A DNA stretch of 64,000 nucleotides from Thermus tengchongensis (lineage in GTDB: Bacteria > Deinococcota > Deinococci > Deinococcales > Thermaceae): the NCBI RefSeq assembly GCF_021462405.1, contig NZ_JAKEDU010000009.1, positions 19,565-83,564 on the forward strand, read 5' to 3'. Shown one piece after another: positions 15,376 to 24,731 of the stretch. How positions within the stretch are numbered: position 1 is the first letter of the stretch; each line of letters begins with the position of its first letter. Under the pieces are notes generated by a model, which saw nothing but the letters and a program-made list of their open reading frames with translations, made no database searches and had not been told where the DNA came from. The translations under genes were made by a program, and so were the position numbers.

Positions 15376-16014
15376 CTAGCGCTCCACCTCCACCCTGATT
15401 TTATAGTTGCCCCGCCTCGTTTCGCCAAGCACCTCTAGAAGCCTCAGACTCCCCAGGCCCTCCGCCAAGAGGGTGTCCCCCGGGGCCATCTCGTCCTTGG
15501 GGGAGGCGGGCCGGCCCTTGAGCCGCACCTTCCCCGCCCTCACCCCCTGGGCGAAGTAGGTGCGGGAGACCCCAAAGCCCTTGGCCCCCACCGCATCCAC
15601 CCTTAAGGAGGGCACCACCAGGGTGCGGACCCGCTCGCTCTTGGCCTTCAAAGCCCCTTCCGGCGGGGGCAGGAGGGCAAAGCCCGCCTCCTGGAGGGCC
15701 TTCTTCCCTTGAGGCAGAAGGGCTACCAGAAAGCCCCCCTCCCACGCCTCGAGGTCCCCCATGGCCTCCCCCAGGTCCGGGGGCTCCTTCTCCAGGAAAA
15801 CCACCTCCACGGGGTCATGCACGAAGGGGATCTCCGCCGGGTAGAGGACGGCCACCTTCCGCTCCGCCAGGGGGAAGCCGCCGAAGAAGGCCACCCTAAG
15901 CCCCTCGGCCCGAGCCGCCTCCTCCAGGAGGGCCTGGGCCTCGAGGTCCAGGAAGCCGGTCTGCACCACCCGCCCGCCCCGGGCCCGTTTGAGGTAGGAG
16001 GAGAGGTCCGCCAC
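15376..16014 (-). CDS. S4-domain RNA-binding protein (YlmH-like)
   Basis: 212 aa from a GTG start at 16014. The frame is open further upstream, but that part overlaps mntA and looks unlike a protein. An N-terminal alpha/beta region contains FFGGFPLAERKVAVLYP. The C-terminal S4 domain reads VPSLRVDAVGAKGFGVSRTYFAQGVRAGKVRLKG, ending with GDTLLAEGLGSLRLLEVLGETRRGNYKIRVEV. YlmH proteins bind stalled large-subunit/tRNA complexes or rRNA. Divergent from the mntA gene. The start is uncertain. Confidence 0.72.
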   Translation of the reverse strand: MADLSSYLKRARGGRVVQTGFLDLEAQALLEEAARAEGLRVAFFGGFPLAERKVAVLYPAEIPFVHDPVEVVFLEKEPPDLGEAMGDLEAWEGGFLVALLPQGKKALQEAGFALLPPPEGALKAKSERVRTLVVPSLRVDAVGAKGFGVSRTYFAQGVRAGKVRLKGRPASPKDEMAPGDTLLAEGLGSLRLLEVLGETRRGNYKIRVEVER

Positions 16015-16039
16015 GAGGAAAGATGATACCCTAAGGAGG

Positions 16040-16534
16040 GTGGAAAGGCTTAAGGAAGCCGTCCGCCTCCTGGTGGAGGAGCTCAATCCCCTCGGGGTCT
16101 ACCTCTTTGGCTCGGGAGCCCAAGGCCTTCTGACCCCAGAAAACGATTTGGACCTGGCCATCTTAAGTAGCCGCACGCAAAGGTTGCCCCATCGGCCAAG
16201 GCCAAAGCGGCGCGCTCATGGCCTCTTTGGGGCCCCCGTCGTGGCGCAAGCCACGACGGGGTACTTAGGCATAGAGCCTTACCCTCCCGAACGGCTCTTT
16301 GCCCTGCGGGGGCCCCTGAGCCTCCTCCTGGGGCGGGAGGTAGACCTGGTGGACCTCCGGCAGGCCGCCCTGCCCCTTCAGGCCCAGGTGGCCGCCTTCG
16401 GCCAACCCCTCTACCGGGCGGGGCCGGAAGCCGAGCGCTTTTTGGACCTGGCGCTCAAGGCTTACGCCCGCCTCAACGAGGAAAGGGCTGCTCTCCTGCG
16501 GGACGTGCGCACCCGGGGACGGATCTATGGATGA
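16040..16534 (+). CDS. mntA: MntA-type nucleotidyltransferase antitoxin carrying an in-frame repeat insertion
   Basis: 164 aa. The MNT fold has the catalytic G-S-x10-D-x-D (GSGAQGLLTPENDLD, about residues 24-38) and a third acidic residue in REVDLVDL. In MntA/HepT pairs this protein AMPylates and silences HepT. Between the DxD and the third Asp, bases 16164-16267 are a 104-bp repeat also found at 26417-26520. It adds about 34 codons without breaking the frame. The extra segment (TQRLPHR ... GAPVVAQATTGYL) is unlike the family, and whether the protein still works is unknown. The GTG start directly abuts an AAGGAGG site, so the start is uncertain. Confidence 0.75.
   Translation: MERLKEAVRLLVEELNPLGVYLFGSGAQGLLTPENDLDLAILSSRTQRLPHRPRPKRRAHGLFGAPVVAQATTGYLGIEPYPPERLFALRGPLSLLLGREVDLVDLRQAALPLQAQVAAFGQPLYRAGPEAERFLDLALKAYARLNEERAALLRDVRTRGRIYG
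16164..16267 (+). mobile_element. 104-bp MITE-like element, copy 1 (inside mntA)
   Basis: Same length as, and highly similar to, 26417-26520. Both begin near AAG(T/C)A(G/C)CC and end GGGGTACTTA, giving short imperfect terminal inverted repeats (AAGTACCCC inverted). The right third is a perfect 12-bp hairpin (16234-16245 with 16250-16261) with a GCAA loop. TTA occurs in frame at both edges, consistent with a 3-bp target duplication and a net 102-bp insertion. Confidence 0.7.
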
Positions 16535-16988
16535 TGTCCTCCTTAATAAAGCCGCGACCATAGAACGCTGCTTGAAGCGCATAGAAGAGGAGTACCGGGG
16601 CCATGAGGAAGAGTTGGAAACCAACTACACCCGCCAGGACGCCATCGTGCTCAACCTGCTCCGGGCCTGCGAAGCAGCCATAGACATGGCCATGCATGTG
16701 GTGCGGCTTAAGCGGCTGGGTTTACCGCAAACCTCACGGGAAGCCTTCGCCCTGTTGGAAAAAGCTGGGCTCCTTTCCCCAAGCCTCTCCCAGCGGATGC
16801 AGGCCATGGTGGGCTTCCGCAACGTGGCGGTTCACGACTACCAAGCCCTTTCCCTGCCTATCCTGCACCGCATTCTCAAGGAGCGGCTTGGAGACTTCTT
16901 AGTTCAGCGAAACGCTACTCCGAACCCTCCCGGACCACGAAGCTTAAACGGGCGCTGGCCCTTTCCTCTCCCTCCACCAAGGCCCTGA
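16527..16988 (+). CDS. hepT: HepT-family toxin (DUF86 RNase)
   Basis: 153 aa. The HEPN-fold toxin carries the R-x4-H motif in FRNVAVHDY (about residue 97), whose Tyr is the known AMPylation target. It starts 8 bp before the mntA stop, the usual arrangement. The last ~25 residues are Pro-rich and read antisense through the end of the convergent fabZ gene. Normal HepT proteins end near where fabZ coding begins, so this tail is probably a read-on after loss of the original stop. Confidence 0.85.
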   Translation: MDDVLLNKAATIERCLKRIEEEYRGHEEELETNYTRQDAIVLNLLRACEAAIDMAMHVVRLKRLGLPQTSREAFALLEKAGLLSPSLSQRMQAMVGFRNVAVHDYQALSLPILHRILKERLGDFLVQRNATPNPPGPRSLNGRWPFPLPPPRP

Positions 16989-17346
16989 CCGCCACCTTGC
17001 CCAGGCCCCGGCGGAAGAGGAGGAGCTCGCCTTCCAGGATCAGGGTGTCCCCCGGCACCACGGGCTTTCTGAAGCGGGCCTCCTCCACCCCCACCAAAAA
17101 GACCAGCCCCCCGGGCCGGAAGCCCGGCTGCTTGGCGATGGTCCCCACCGCCGCCTGGGCCATGGCCTCGAGGATCAGCACCCCCGGCATGATGGGGTAG
17201 CCGGGGAAGTGCCCCTGGAAGTGGGGCTCGTTGAAGGTGACGTTTTTGAGGGCCCGAAAGGTTTTCTCGTCGGCGTGAAGGACCCGGTCGATGAGCAAAA
17301 AAGGGTAGCGATGGGGCAGGAGGGCAAGGATCTCCCCAATCTCCAC
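16915..17346 (-). CDS. fabZ: (3R)-hydroxyacyl-ACP dehydratase FabZ
   Basis: 143 aa. Dehydrates 3-hydroxyacyl-ACP in type II fatty acid synthesis. The motifs are HRYPFLLIDR, the catalytic His in HFQGHFPGYPIMPG, and the Glu in LILEAMAQAA. The start is GTG at 17346, 3 bp after the mreB stop; it is the last gene of the ygfZ-to-fabZ unit. Its 3' end overlaps convergent hepT by 74 bp. Confidence 0.95.
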   Translation of the reverse strand: MEIGEILALLPHRYPFLLIDRVLHADEKTFRALKNVTFNEPHFQGHFPGYPIMPGVLILEAMAQAAVGTIAKQPGFRPGGLVFLVGVEEARFRKPVVPGDTLILEGELLLFRRGLGKVAVRALVEGEERASARLSFVVREGSE

Positions 17347-17349
17347 GGC

Positions 17350-18381
17350 TCACCTCTTCAGGACGTCGTCCGAAGACAGGATGGTGTCCTCCAGCACGTG
17401 GAGCATCTCCAAGGCCCTACCCGTGCCTAGGGCCACCGCCTCGATGGGGTTTTCCGCCACCACCACCGGCACCCCCGTGGCCTCCTGCAGGGCCACGTCC
17501 AGGTTCTTAAGCAGGGCCCCACCCCCGGTGAGGAGGATGCCCCTCTCGTAAATATCCGAGGCCAGCTCGGGGGGCGTGGTTTCCAAAACCGCCTTCACCC
17601 CCTGGAAGATCTTGTCCAACGGTTCCTTGAGGGCCTCGGCCACGTCCTCGGCGGGAATCTCCGCCGTGCGGGGGAGGCCCGATATGAGGTCCCGGCCCCG
17701 CACCTCGGCCACCTCCTCCTCCTCCCCGGGAAGGATTTTGGCCCGTCCCAGCTGGATCTTGAGCTCCTCGGCGGTACGCTCCCCGATGAGGAGGTTGTAC
17801 TTTTGCCGCACGTAGCGGATGATGGCCTGATCCATCTCGTTGCCGGCGATCCTAAGGCTCTCGGAGCGCACGATGCCCCCCAGGGAGATGACGGCGATGT
17901 CCGTGGAGCCTCCCCCGATGTCCACCACCATGCTGCCCGTGGGTTCGGCCACGTTGATCCCCGCCCCGATGGCCGCCGCTAAGGGCTCCTCGATGAGGTA
18001 GACCTTGTGGGCCATGGCGGACACCGCCTGCACCACCGCCCGCCGCTCCACGTCCGTGACCCCGGAGGGCACTCCCACCATGACCCGCGGCCGGAAGAAG
18101 CGGCTCATGGGGGAGAGCACCTTCTGCAGAAAGAGGAGGAGCATGCGCTCCGTGAGGGCGTAGTCGGCGATGACCCCGTCTTTGAGGGGCCTGACCGCCA
18201 CGATGTTCCCCGGGGTGCGCCCCAGCATGCGGTAGGCCTCGGCCCCCACCGCTTTCACCTCCCGCTTCCCCTGCACCACCGCGATCACGGAGGGCTCGCG
18301 CAGCACGATGCCCTTCCCCCGCACGTAGATGAGGACGCTGGCCGTCCCCAGGTCAATCCCGATGTCCTCGCCCCTCAGCAT
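17350..18381 (-). CDS. mreB: rod-shape-determining protein MreB
   Basis: 343 aa. The bacterial actin that guides lateral wall synthesis under the inner membrane. Actin-family phosphate loops are visible: DIGIDLGTASVLIYVRGKG (residues 6-24), VVDIGGGSTDIAVISLGG (about 160) and LTGGGALLKNLD (about 285). Length is typical. mreC and mreD do not follow; fabZ does. Confidence 0.96.
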   Translation of the reverse strand: MLRGEDIGIDLGTASVLIYVRGKGIVLREPSVIAVVQGKREVKAVGAEAYRMLGRTPGNIVAVRPLKDGVIADYALTERMLLLFLQKVLSPMSRFFRPRVMVGVPSGVTDVERRAVVQAVSAMAHKVYLIEEPLAAAIGAGINVAEPTGSMVVDIGGGSTDIAVISLGGIVRSESLRIAGNEMDQAIIRYVRQKYNLLIGERTAEELKIQLGRAKILPGEEEEVAEVRGRDLISGLPRTAEIPAEDVAEALKEPLDKIFQGVKAVLETTPPELASDIYERGILLTGGGALLKNLDVALQEATGVPVVVAENPIEAVALGTGRALEMLHVLEDTILSSDDVLKR

Positions 18382-18397
18382 ATCGCCCCATTCTAGC

Positions 18398-20128
18398 CTA
18401 CCGGGCGTACTCCACCGCCCGGGTCTCCCGCACCACGGTCACCTGCACCTGGCCCGGATAGTTCATCTCCCGCTCGATGCGTTTAGCGATTTCCCGTGCC
18501 AGAAGGGTGGCCTTGGCGTCCGTGATCTTGTCGGGCTTAACGATGACCCGCACCTCCCTTCCCGCCTGCACCGCGAAGGCCGTCTCCACCCCGGGGAAGG
18601 AAAGGGCGATGCGCTCCAGGGCCTCCAGGCGCTGCAGGTACTCCTCCAAGGACTCCCGCCTGGCCCCCGGCCGGGCGGCGGAAAGGGCGTCGGCGGCCGC
18701 CACCAACACCGCATACACGGTCTCGGCGTTTTCCGGGTCGTGGTGGTGGGCGATGCCGTCTATGACCTCCGCGGGTTCCCCGAAGCGGCGGGCCAGGGCG
18801 ATGCCGATCTCCACGTGGCTCCCCTCCACCTCCCGGTCCACGCTCTTGCCGATGTCGTGCAAAAGCCCCGCCCGCCGGGCCAGGGCGCTGTCCAGGCCCA
18901 GCTCCGCCGCCATGATCCCCGTGAGGTGGGCCACCTGGACCGAGTGCTTCAGCACGTTCTGGCCGTAGCTGGAGCGGAAGTGGAGCCGCCCCAAGAGCTG
19001 GATGAGGCCGGGCTTCAGGCCCACCACCCCGGCCTCCAGGGCCGCCTCCTCCCCCCTTTCGTAGATGAAGGTCTTCATCTCCTGCTTGGCCTTCTCCACC
19101 ACCTCCTCGATGCGGCTCGGGTGGATGCGCCCGTCCTTCAAGAGCTCCTCCAGGGCCATGCGGGCGATCTCCCGGCGGATGGGGTTGAAGGAGGAAAGCA
19201 AGACCGCCTCCGGGGTGTCGTCGATGATGAGGTCCACCCCGGTAAGGGCTTCAAAGGTGCGGATGTTCCGCCCCTCGCGCCCGATGATGCGCCCCTTCAT
19301 GGCGTCGGAGGGGATGGGCACCACGGAAACCGCCAGTTGAGCAGCGGTCTCCGAGGCCTGGCGCTGCATGGCCTGGGCCAGGATCTTCTGCGCCTCCCGC
19401 CGGGCCTCGAGGCGCGCTCTTTCCAGAGCCGCCCGCACCCTTTGGGCCTTCTCCTCCTCCAGCTCCCGGTCCAGCCTCTCCAGGATGAGGCGCCGGGCTT
19501 CCTCCGGGGAGAGGCCTGCCACCTCGTGAAGCCTCCTTTCCACCTCACGTTCCTTCTCCTGCAGAAGGGCCTCCTGGGCCTTAAGCGCCTCCTCCCGCTT
19601 GGAAAGGGCTTCCTCCAGGGCATCCAGCTTGAGGGCCCGGGCGTCCAGGGCTTCACCCCGCTTGGAAAGCCTTTCCGCCTCCCGCCGGAGCTCCTCCCGC
19701 TCCCCCTTGAGGCGCTCCCTCTCCGCCTTCAGCTCCTCTTGCAAGGCCCTAAGCCTCTCCCGCTCGGCCTTAAGCTCCTCCCGCTCGCTCCTAAGGCGCT
19801 CTTCCGCCTCCTGCAAGCGCTTTTTGGCCTCGGCCTCCAAGGCCTCCGAGCGGCGCTTCAGCTCCGTCTCCAGCTCCTGGCGCAAGGCCTTGGCCCGCTC
19901 CTCGGCCTCCTGGCGCAGGGTCCTGGCCTCGGCCCGGGCGGCCTCGAGGATCTCCCTGGCCTCCTTGCGGGCGGCCTCGAGGGCCTCCCTGGCCTCTTCC
20001 CTGGCGGCCTCCAGGAGCCTTTTGGCCTCCTCCCCGGTCTGGTCCTCCCCCTTGCGCCTGAGCAACAGGGCCCCCGCCAGGACCAAGACCAGGAGAAGAA
20101 GCCCCAGGTCCAAAAGGGTCAGGGTCAT
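18398..20128 (-). CDS. rny: ribonuclease Y
   Basis: 576 aa. A membrane-anchored endoribonuclease that starts mRNA decay. The N-terminal membrane helix ([19 protein letters not shown]) is followed by ~200 residues of Glu/Arg/Ala-rich coiled coil. The KH domain contains [26 protein letters not shown], and the HD domain contains [10 protein letters not shown] and the metal motif LLHDIGK. The start ATG lies directly beyond the recA stop. Confidence 0.96.
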   Translation of the reverse strand: MTLTLLDLGLLLLVLVLAGALLLRRKGEDQTGEEAKRLLEAAREEAREALEAARKEAREILEAARAEARTLRQEAEERAKALRQELETELKRRSEALEAEAKKRLQEAEERLRSEREELKAERERLRALQEELKAERERLKGEREELRREAERLSKRGEALDARALKLDALEEALSKREEALKAQEALLQEKEREVERRLHEVAGLSPEEARRLILERLDRELEEEKAQRVRAALERARLEARREAQKILAQAMQRQASETAAQLAVSVVPIPSDAMKGRIIGREGRNIRTFEALTGVDLIIDDTPEAVLLSSFNPIRREIARMALEELLKDGRIHPSRIEEVVEKAKQEMKTFIYERGEEAALEAGVVGLKPGLIQLLGRLHFRSSYGQNVLKHSVQVAHLTGIMAAELGLDSALARRAGLLHDIGKSVDREVEGSHVEIGIALARRFGEPAEVIDGIAHHHDPENAETVYAVLVAAADALSAARPGARRESLEEYLQRLEALERIALSFPGVETAFAVQAGREVRVIVKPDKITDAKATLLAREIAKRIEREMNYPGQVQVTVVRETRAVEYAR

Positions 20129-21151
20129 CTACTCCTCCCCTTCCTCGCTTCCCGCAAGCACCACCTCGTGGGCCCTCTCCAGCACCTTGGCCCGGATCTC
20201 CTCCAGAAGCTCGGGCCGCTCCCTGAGGTACTCCGCCGCCTTCTCCCTCCCCTGGCCCAGGCGGATCTCCCCGTAGGAGAACCAGCTTCCCGCCTTCTCG
20301 ATGACGTTCGCCGCCACGGCCACGTTCACCAGGTCCATGACCGGGTCCAGGCCCTTGCCGAAGTAGATCTCCAGCTCCGCCTCGCGGAAGGGTGGGGCCA
20401 GCTTGTTCTTCACCACCTTCACCTTCACCTTGATGCCTACGGCCTCGTTGCCCACCTTGATGGGCTGGCCGCTTTTGCGCACGTCCAGACGCACGCTGGA
20501 GTAGAACTTGAGGGCCCGGCCCCCGGGGGTGGTCTCGGGATTGCCGTACATCATCCCCACCTTCTCCCGGATCTGGTTGATGAAGATGGCGGCGGTGTTG
20601 CTCTTGGCAAGGACCGCGGTGAGCTTGCGCAGGGCTTGGCTCATGAGCCGGGCCTGGAGGCCCACGTGCTGGTCCCCCATCTCCCCCTCGATCTCCGCCT
20701 TGGGGACCAGGGCAGCCACCGAGTCCACCACGATCACGTCCACCGCCCCCGAGCGGGCCAGGAGCTCCACGATCTCCAAAGCCTGCTCCCCGGTATCCGG
20801 CTGGGACACCAGGAGGTCCTCCACGTTGACCCCCAGCTTCTGGGCGTAAAGCGGGTCCAGGGCGTGCTCCGCATCCACAAAGGCGGCCACTCCCCCCTGC
20901 TTCTGGGCCTGGGCGATGATGGTCAGGGCCAAGGTGGTCTTGCCCCCGGACTCGGGACCGTAGATCTCAATGACCCTTCCCCGGGGAATGCCCCCGATCC
21001 CCAAGGCCAGATCCAGGCCCAAGGAGCCTGTGGGGATCACGTCCACCTGGAGCTTGGGCATCTCCCCCAGGCGCATCACCGCGCCCTTGCCGAACTCCTT
21101 CTCAATGGTCTTGAGAGCGTTTTCCAGCGCTTTCCTCTTGTTCTCGTCCAT
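20129..21151 (-). CDS. recA: recombinase RecA
   Basis: 340 aa from the ATG at 21151, which has a GAGGTGA ribosome site; a longer frame exists upstream but is thpR sequence in another frame. Walker A is GPESGGKTT (about residues 65-73) and Walker B is [12 protein letters not shown]. The loop-2 region ([26 protein letters not shown]) is intact. It catalyses strand exchange and SOS-type signalling. thpR overlaps its start by 50 bp. Confidence 0.98.
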   Translation of the reverse strand: MDENKRKALENALKTIEKEFGKGAVMRLGEMPKLQVDVIPTGSLGLDLALGIGGIPRGRVIEIYGPESGGKTTLALTIIAQAQKQGGVAAFVDAEHALDPLYAQKLGVNVEDLLVSQPDTGEQALEIVELLARSGAVDVIVVDSVAALVPKAEIEGEMGDQHVGLQARLMSQALRKLTAVLAKSNTAAIFINQIREKVGMMYGNPETTPGGRALKFYSSVRLDVRKSGQPIKVGNEAVGIKVKVKVVKNKLAPPFREAELEIYFGKGLDPVMDLVNVAVAANVIEKAGSWFSYGEIRLGQGREKAAEYLRERPELLEEIRAKVLERAHEVVLAGSEEGEE

Positions 21152-21695
21152 GGTCACCTCGCAAAGGGAATTTTTCCAAAATGGTATAGACGGGCCCCTT
21201 GGGCTTAAGCTCCGAGCGGACCAGGGCAAACTCCGTCACCAGCCATTCCAAGCCAAAGACCACCGGGGGGACCCGGGGGGCCGGGGCCTTGCGCCGGGCC
21301 AGGGTAATGTGGGGCTTGAAAGGCTTATCACCGCCCGCCAGAAGCGCCTCCTCCCCCAGGAACTCCCGCACCCCCTCCCGAAGCCTTTGCGCCAACAGGG
21401 CAAACCCCTCTCCTTCCGCCTTGGCGAACCAGACCCTCGGGGTTCCCTCGTTGGGAAAGTAACCCGTGCCCCGGATGCGGGCGGTAAAGGGAGGATGGAG
21501 CCGGCCCAGCCGGTGGCCCAGGGCCAAAAGGTCCTCCAGGTCCTCCTCTGACCTTTCCCCCAGGAAGAGAAGGGTGACGTGGAGGTGGTGGGGCGCCACC
21601 TCCCTCCACCCCTTGTAGCGGGCCACCCGCTCCTGAGCCTCCACCAAGGCCCGCTTCACCTCTTCAGGAAGAAAAACCGCGTAGAAGAGCCTCAT
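21102..21695 (-). CDS. thpR: RNA 2',3'-cyclic phosphodiesterase (ThpR/LigT)
   Basis: 197 aa. 2H phosphoesterase with both His motifs, HVTL (about residue 39) and HITL (about 129). Opens 2',3'-cyclic phosphates and can act as a 2'-5' RNA ligase in vitro. It starts in an ATGA overlap with cinA. Its last ~16 residues overlap the recA start, and that tail is charged and poorly conserved-looking. Confidence 0.9.
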   Translation of the reverse strand: MRLFYAVFLPEEVKRALVEAQERVARYKGWREVAPHHLHVTLLFLGERSEEDLEDLLALGHRLGRLHPPFTARIRGTGYFPNEGTPRVWFAKAEGEGFALLAQRLREGVREFLGEEALLAGGDKPFKPHITLARRKAPAPRVPPVVFGLEWLVTEFALVRSELKPKGPVYTILEKFPLRGDHGREQEESAGKRSQDH

Positions 21696-22876
21696 GTTAG
21701 GAGCAAGGCCAAGGCGGCATATACGCTTCGCAGCCGCACCACCTCGCGGTCCCCGGGAAAGCGGTAGCGACGCACCTCCGTCCCCTTAGGCCCCGCCAGG
21801 GCCACAAAGACCGTGCCCACAGGCTCACCCTCCAAGGGGTCCGGCCCCGCCACCCCGGTGGTGGCCAGGGCATACGTGGACCCGAAAAGCGCCCGGGCGG
21901 CCTCCGCCATGGCCTTGGCCGTCTCGGCGGAGACCGTCTTGGCGAGGAGTTCCTCCGGCACACCGAAGCGGGCCTTGGCCCCTACGGAATAGGATACCAC
22001 GCCGCCCAGGTAGAACCGGCTCGCCCCCGGCACCCGGGTGATCTCCGCCCCCAGAAGCCCCCCGGTGAGGCTTTCCATGGTGGCGAGGGTGGCCCCTTCC
22101 AGCTCCAAACGGCGCCTCACCGCCTCCGCTAGGGTAAGCTCCCCCTCGCCCCAGACTTCCTTCAGAAGGCGCTTCTTGATCCTCTCGGAAAGGTCCGCCA
22201 CCAGGTCCTCCCGGCCCCGCACCACCACCTCCACCCCATGGAGCTTGGGGTAGGTGCCCACCTCCACCTCCTCCTCCCGCTTGAAAAGCTCCCCCAGGCG
22301 CTCCACGATGTCCGACTCCCCAATGCCCCAGGTCTTCAGCACCCTTTCCGCGTAAGGGCGGCGGGGCAGGTCCAGCCGGGGGAGCACCTCCTGCCACATG
22401 GGCCGCCACTCCGGCGGAGGCCCGGGAAGGAGGATCAGGTCCCTGCCCTCCTTCCGCACCCACCAGCCGGGGGCGGTGCCCCGGGGGTTTTTGAGCCAGG
22501 TGGCCGAGGGGATCTTCAGGGCCTGCTTGCGGTTGGCCTCAGGCATGCTTCGGCCCCGGGCCAGGAAAAGGGCTTCGATCTCGGAAAGCACCGCCTCGTC
22601 CAGCTCCAAAGGCTCCCCCAAGGCCTCGGCCACCGCCTCCCGGGTCACGTCGTCCGGGGTGGGGCCGAGGCCCCCGGAGAGCACCACCAGTCTCGCCCGC
22701 TCCCAAGCGGCCCGCACCTCCCGCACCAGGGGCATGAGCTCATCCACCACCCTTAGGGTCCTCTCCACCTTGAGGGCGTAGGGCTTGAGGCTCCTTGCGA
22801 TCTCCGCGGTGTTGGTGTCCAGGGTTTCCCCAAAGATGAGCTCCGTGCCTACGCCGATGATCTCCGCCCGCTCCAT
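21692..22876 (-). CDS. cinA: CinA (competence/damage-inducible; MoaB-like domain plus NMN amidohydrolase domain)
   Basis: 394 aa from the ATG at 22876 behind AGGAGG. The N-terminal MoaB/MogA-like domain reads [19 protein letters not shown], with [11 protein letters not shown] (about residue 70). The C-terminal PncC domain has [21 protein letters not shown] and [23 protein letters not shown]. The family hydrolyses NMN and ADP-ribose. Being co-transcribed with recA is a known arrangement in competent bacteria, and Thermus is highly transformable. Confidence 0.93.
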   Translation of the reverse strand: MERAEIIGVGTELIFGETLDTNTAEIARSLKPYALKVERTLRVVDELMPLVREVRAAWERARLVVLSGGLGPTPDDVTREAVAEALGEPLELDEAVLSEIEALFLARGRSMPEANRKQALKIPSATWLKNPRGTAPGWWVRKEGRDLILLPGPPPEWRPMWQEVLPRLDLPRRPYAERVLKTWGIGESDIVERLGELFKREEEVEVGTYPKLHGVEVVVRGREDLVADLSERIKKRLLKEVWGEGELTLAEAVRRRLELEGATLATMESLTGGLLGAEITRVPGASRFYLGGVVSYSVGAKARFGVPEELLAKTVSAETAKAMAEAARALFGSTYALATTGVAGPDPLEGEPVGTVFVALAGPKGTEVRRYRFPGDREVVRLRSVYAALALLLT

Positions 22877-23628
22877 GTTGCCTCCTTGAAGGGAAGGGGC
22901 TCCAGAAGAAAGCGGCCCCCTTTCCCCTCCAGCTCTGCCCCGAAGGGCACCTCCTTGCGCACCACCGCCAGGCCCAGGAAGCCAAAGGGGGTTGGCAAAA
23001 GCCGCTTGGCCTCCCCCACCTTGCGGCCTTGCCAGTAAAGCTCTAGGGGAACTTCCGTCCCTGGGCCCAAGGCCCGGAGACCCACCAGGTGGTGGTGGAC
23101 CTCCTTTCCCTCGGTGCGGGCCATGATCTCCTGGCCCACGTAGCACCCCTTGCCGTAGTCCACCAGGTGGAGAAGCCCCACGCTTTGGGGCAGCTCCCCA
23201 CGGATGTCGGAAAGGAGGGGGAGGCCCTTTAGGAGGGTGTAGAGGGGGTAAAGTTCCAGGGGGTAGGCCCCCTCGCCGCTTTCCCCCACCTCCTCCCGCC
23301 CATCGGCGTAAACGCGCCGGTAAAGAGGAAGCTCCGCAAGCTCCACCTGGTCAAAGACGATGTAGCGCTTCAGGCGGGCCTTCAGCCCCTCGAGGCTCCC
23401 CCAGGGGGCTAGGAGGAAGCCCTCGGGGTGGGGGAAGAGGGTGGCCGCCTCCTCGATCTGGCCCCGGTGGTTGAGGAAGAGGGTCCCCGCCGGGCCCGAA
23501 AGCCGCCTCAGGTCCCGGGTGGCCTGGCCCTGGAGGAAGGAAAAGGCATCGGGCCCCCGCACCAGCAACACGCCCGGGAAGGCGAAATACCCCTCGCCCG
23601 CCAAGGCCTTTTCCAGGGCCCGCTCCAT
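22849..23628 (-). CDS. ygfZ: YgfZ/GcvT-like folate-binding protein
   Basis: 259 aa. A tetrahydrofolate-binding protein that supports Fe-S cluster enzymes. The signature K-G-C-Y-x-G-Q-E appears as [13 protein letters not shown] (about residue 160). An early [10 protein letters not shown] segment is also typical. I chose the ATG at 23628 with GGAAGG before it; the ATG 9 bases upstream is possible. First gene of the minus-strand run through fabZ, with a 28-bp overlap into cinA. Divergent from the MFS gene. Confidence 0.88.
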   Translation of the reverse strand: MERALEKALAGEGYFAFPGVLLVRGPDAFSFLQGQATRDLRRLSGPAGTLFLNHRGQIEEAATLFPHPEGFLLAPWGSLEGLKARLKRYIVFDQVELAELPLYRRVYADGREEVGESGEGAYPLELYPLYTLLKGLPLLSDIRGELPQSVGLLHLVDYGKGCYVGQEIMARTEGKEVHHHLVGLRALGPGTEVPLELYWQGRKVGEAKRLLPTPFGFLGLAVVRKEVPFGAELEGKGGRFLLEPLPFKEATWSGRRSSA

Positions 23629-23666
23629 GCCTTCCATTATTGACCAAAGGGTCAGGAAGGGGGAGA

Positions 23667-24731
23667 ATGGCGGACGTGCGCTTTTTCTGGGGCTCCTTCC
23701 TGTCGCTTTTCCTCGTGGGGGTGATCGTGGCCCTGCCCGGGGCGGCCCTCCCCCATTGGCGGGCCCGGTACGGGGTGGAGGACGAGGTGTCCTGGTTTTT
23801 CGCCGCCCTCCTCCTGGGCCTCCTCCTGGGGGTGCGCCTGGCCCAGGGGGAAAGGCGCCACCCACTTCTTCCCGCCGCCTTGGGGCTGGTGGGCCTGGCC
23901 CTATGGGGGGTGGCCCTGGCGCCTTTCTTTCCCCTGGTGGTGGCCCTGGCCTTCCTCCTGGGGCTTGGGGAAGGGGTGATGAACGTCCACGGCAACAGCC
24001 TGGTGGGCGAGCTTTTCCCGGAAAGGCGGGTGGCCCTCCTCAACCGGGTGAACGTGGCCTTCGGTCTGGGAGCGGTTTTCACCCCCTTCGCCCTCACCCT
24101 CCTGCCCTACACCGCGGTGCTCCTGCTGGCGGGCCTTCTGGCTGGGGCGGGGGCCCTCTTGCTGTGGAAGGCCCCGGCGGTGGCCCACATCCCTCAGGAG
24201 CGGGGGCGGGGGCTTTGGCCCTTTCTCCTGGCGGTGGCCCTTTACACGGGCCTCGAGGGCTCCTTGGCCACCTGGAACCGGGTCTGGCTGGAACGCCTGG
24301 GCCACGCCACCGCCACGGGGGGCGTGCTCCTCTCCCTCTACTGGCTCTTCCTGGCCCTGGGACGGCTTCTTTTGGCAGAGCGGGTGGCGCGAAGCCCCCT
24401 GACCGCCTTAAGGGGCCTCCTCGTGGGGGTTCTGGGGCTCCTCCTCCTCAACTTCCTCCCCCCCACCGCCCTGCTCTTTCCCCTGGCGGGCTTCTTGCTG
24501 GGCCCCCTCTTCTCCACCCTTTTCGCCCTGGTCCAGGCCCGCTTCGGCCACCGGGCCTTAGGGGGCCTCCTCTACGCCGGGGCCACGGGAGGCACCCTCA
24601 TCCCCGCTCTCTTCGCCCTCCTACCCACGGGGGGCATCCCCGTGGGCCTCTTCGCCCTGGCCCTGGGGCTCTTCCTGCTGGTGGCCGGTTTGGAAGGGAG
24701 AAAAGCGCATGTTAAAGGCCCTCCTCTTTGA
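23667..24731 (+). CDS. MFS-family transporter
   Basis: 354 aa with about 11-12 hydrophobic segments and no charged domain. The cytoplasmic loop after the second segment is reduced (VRLAQGERRH). GEGVMNVHGNSLVGELFPERR and FGLGAVFTPF resemble the sugar/drug-type MFS proteins of the FucP/YbjJ kind. I start at the ATG 23667 behind GGGGAG, not the TTG at 23640. Substrate unknown. It shares 23 bp with the downstream phosphatase gene, hinting at a joint sugar-phosphate or salvage role. Confidence 0.78.
   Translation: MADVRFFWGSFLSLFLVGVIVALPGAALPHWRARYGVEDEVSWFFAALLLGLLLGVRLAQGERRHPLLPAALGLVGLALWGVALAPFFPLVVALAFLLGLGEGVMNVHGNSLVGELFPERRVALLNRVNVAFGLGAVFTPFALTLLPYTAVLLLAGLLAGAGALLLWKAPAVAHIPQERGRGLWPFLLAVALYTGLEGSLATWNRVWLERLGHATATGGVLLSLYWLFLALGRLLLAERVARSPLTALRGLLVGVLGLLLLNFLPPTALLFPLAGFLLGPLFSTLFALVQARFGHRALGGLLYAGATGGTLIPALFALLPTGGIPVGLFALALGLFLLVAGLEGRKAHVKGPPL

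Noticed and set aside
18329..21208. 959-codon open frame antisense to mreB, rny and recA
   Set aside because: The reverse strand of GC-rich Thermus genes stays open because of codon bias. Its composition is Leu/Gly/His/Pro-rich, it has no domain, and the opposite strand carries three unmistakable genes.
21152..21229. Longer RecA starting at 21229
   Set aside because: The extra 26 residues are thpR coding sequence in another frame. ATG 21151 has a good ribosome site and gives the family length of 340.
22877..23146. 90-residue N-terminal extension of CinA
   Set aside because: It is Gly/Pro-rich and overlaps ygfZ. The ATG at 22876 follows AGGAGG and gives the usual CinA start.
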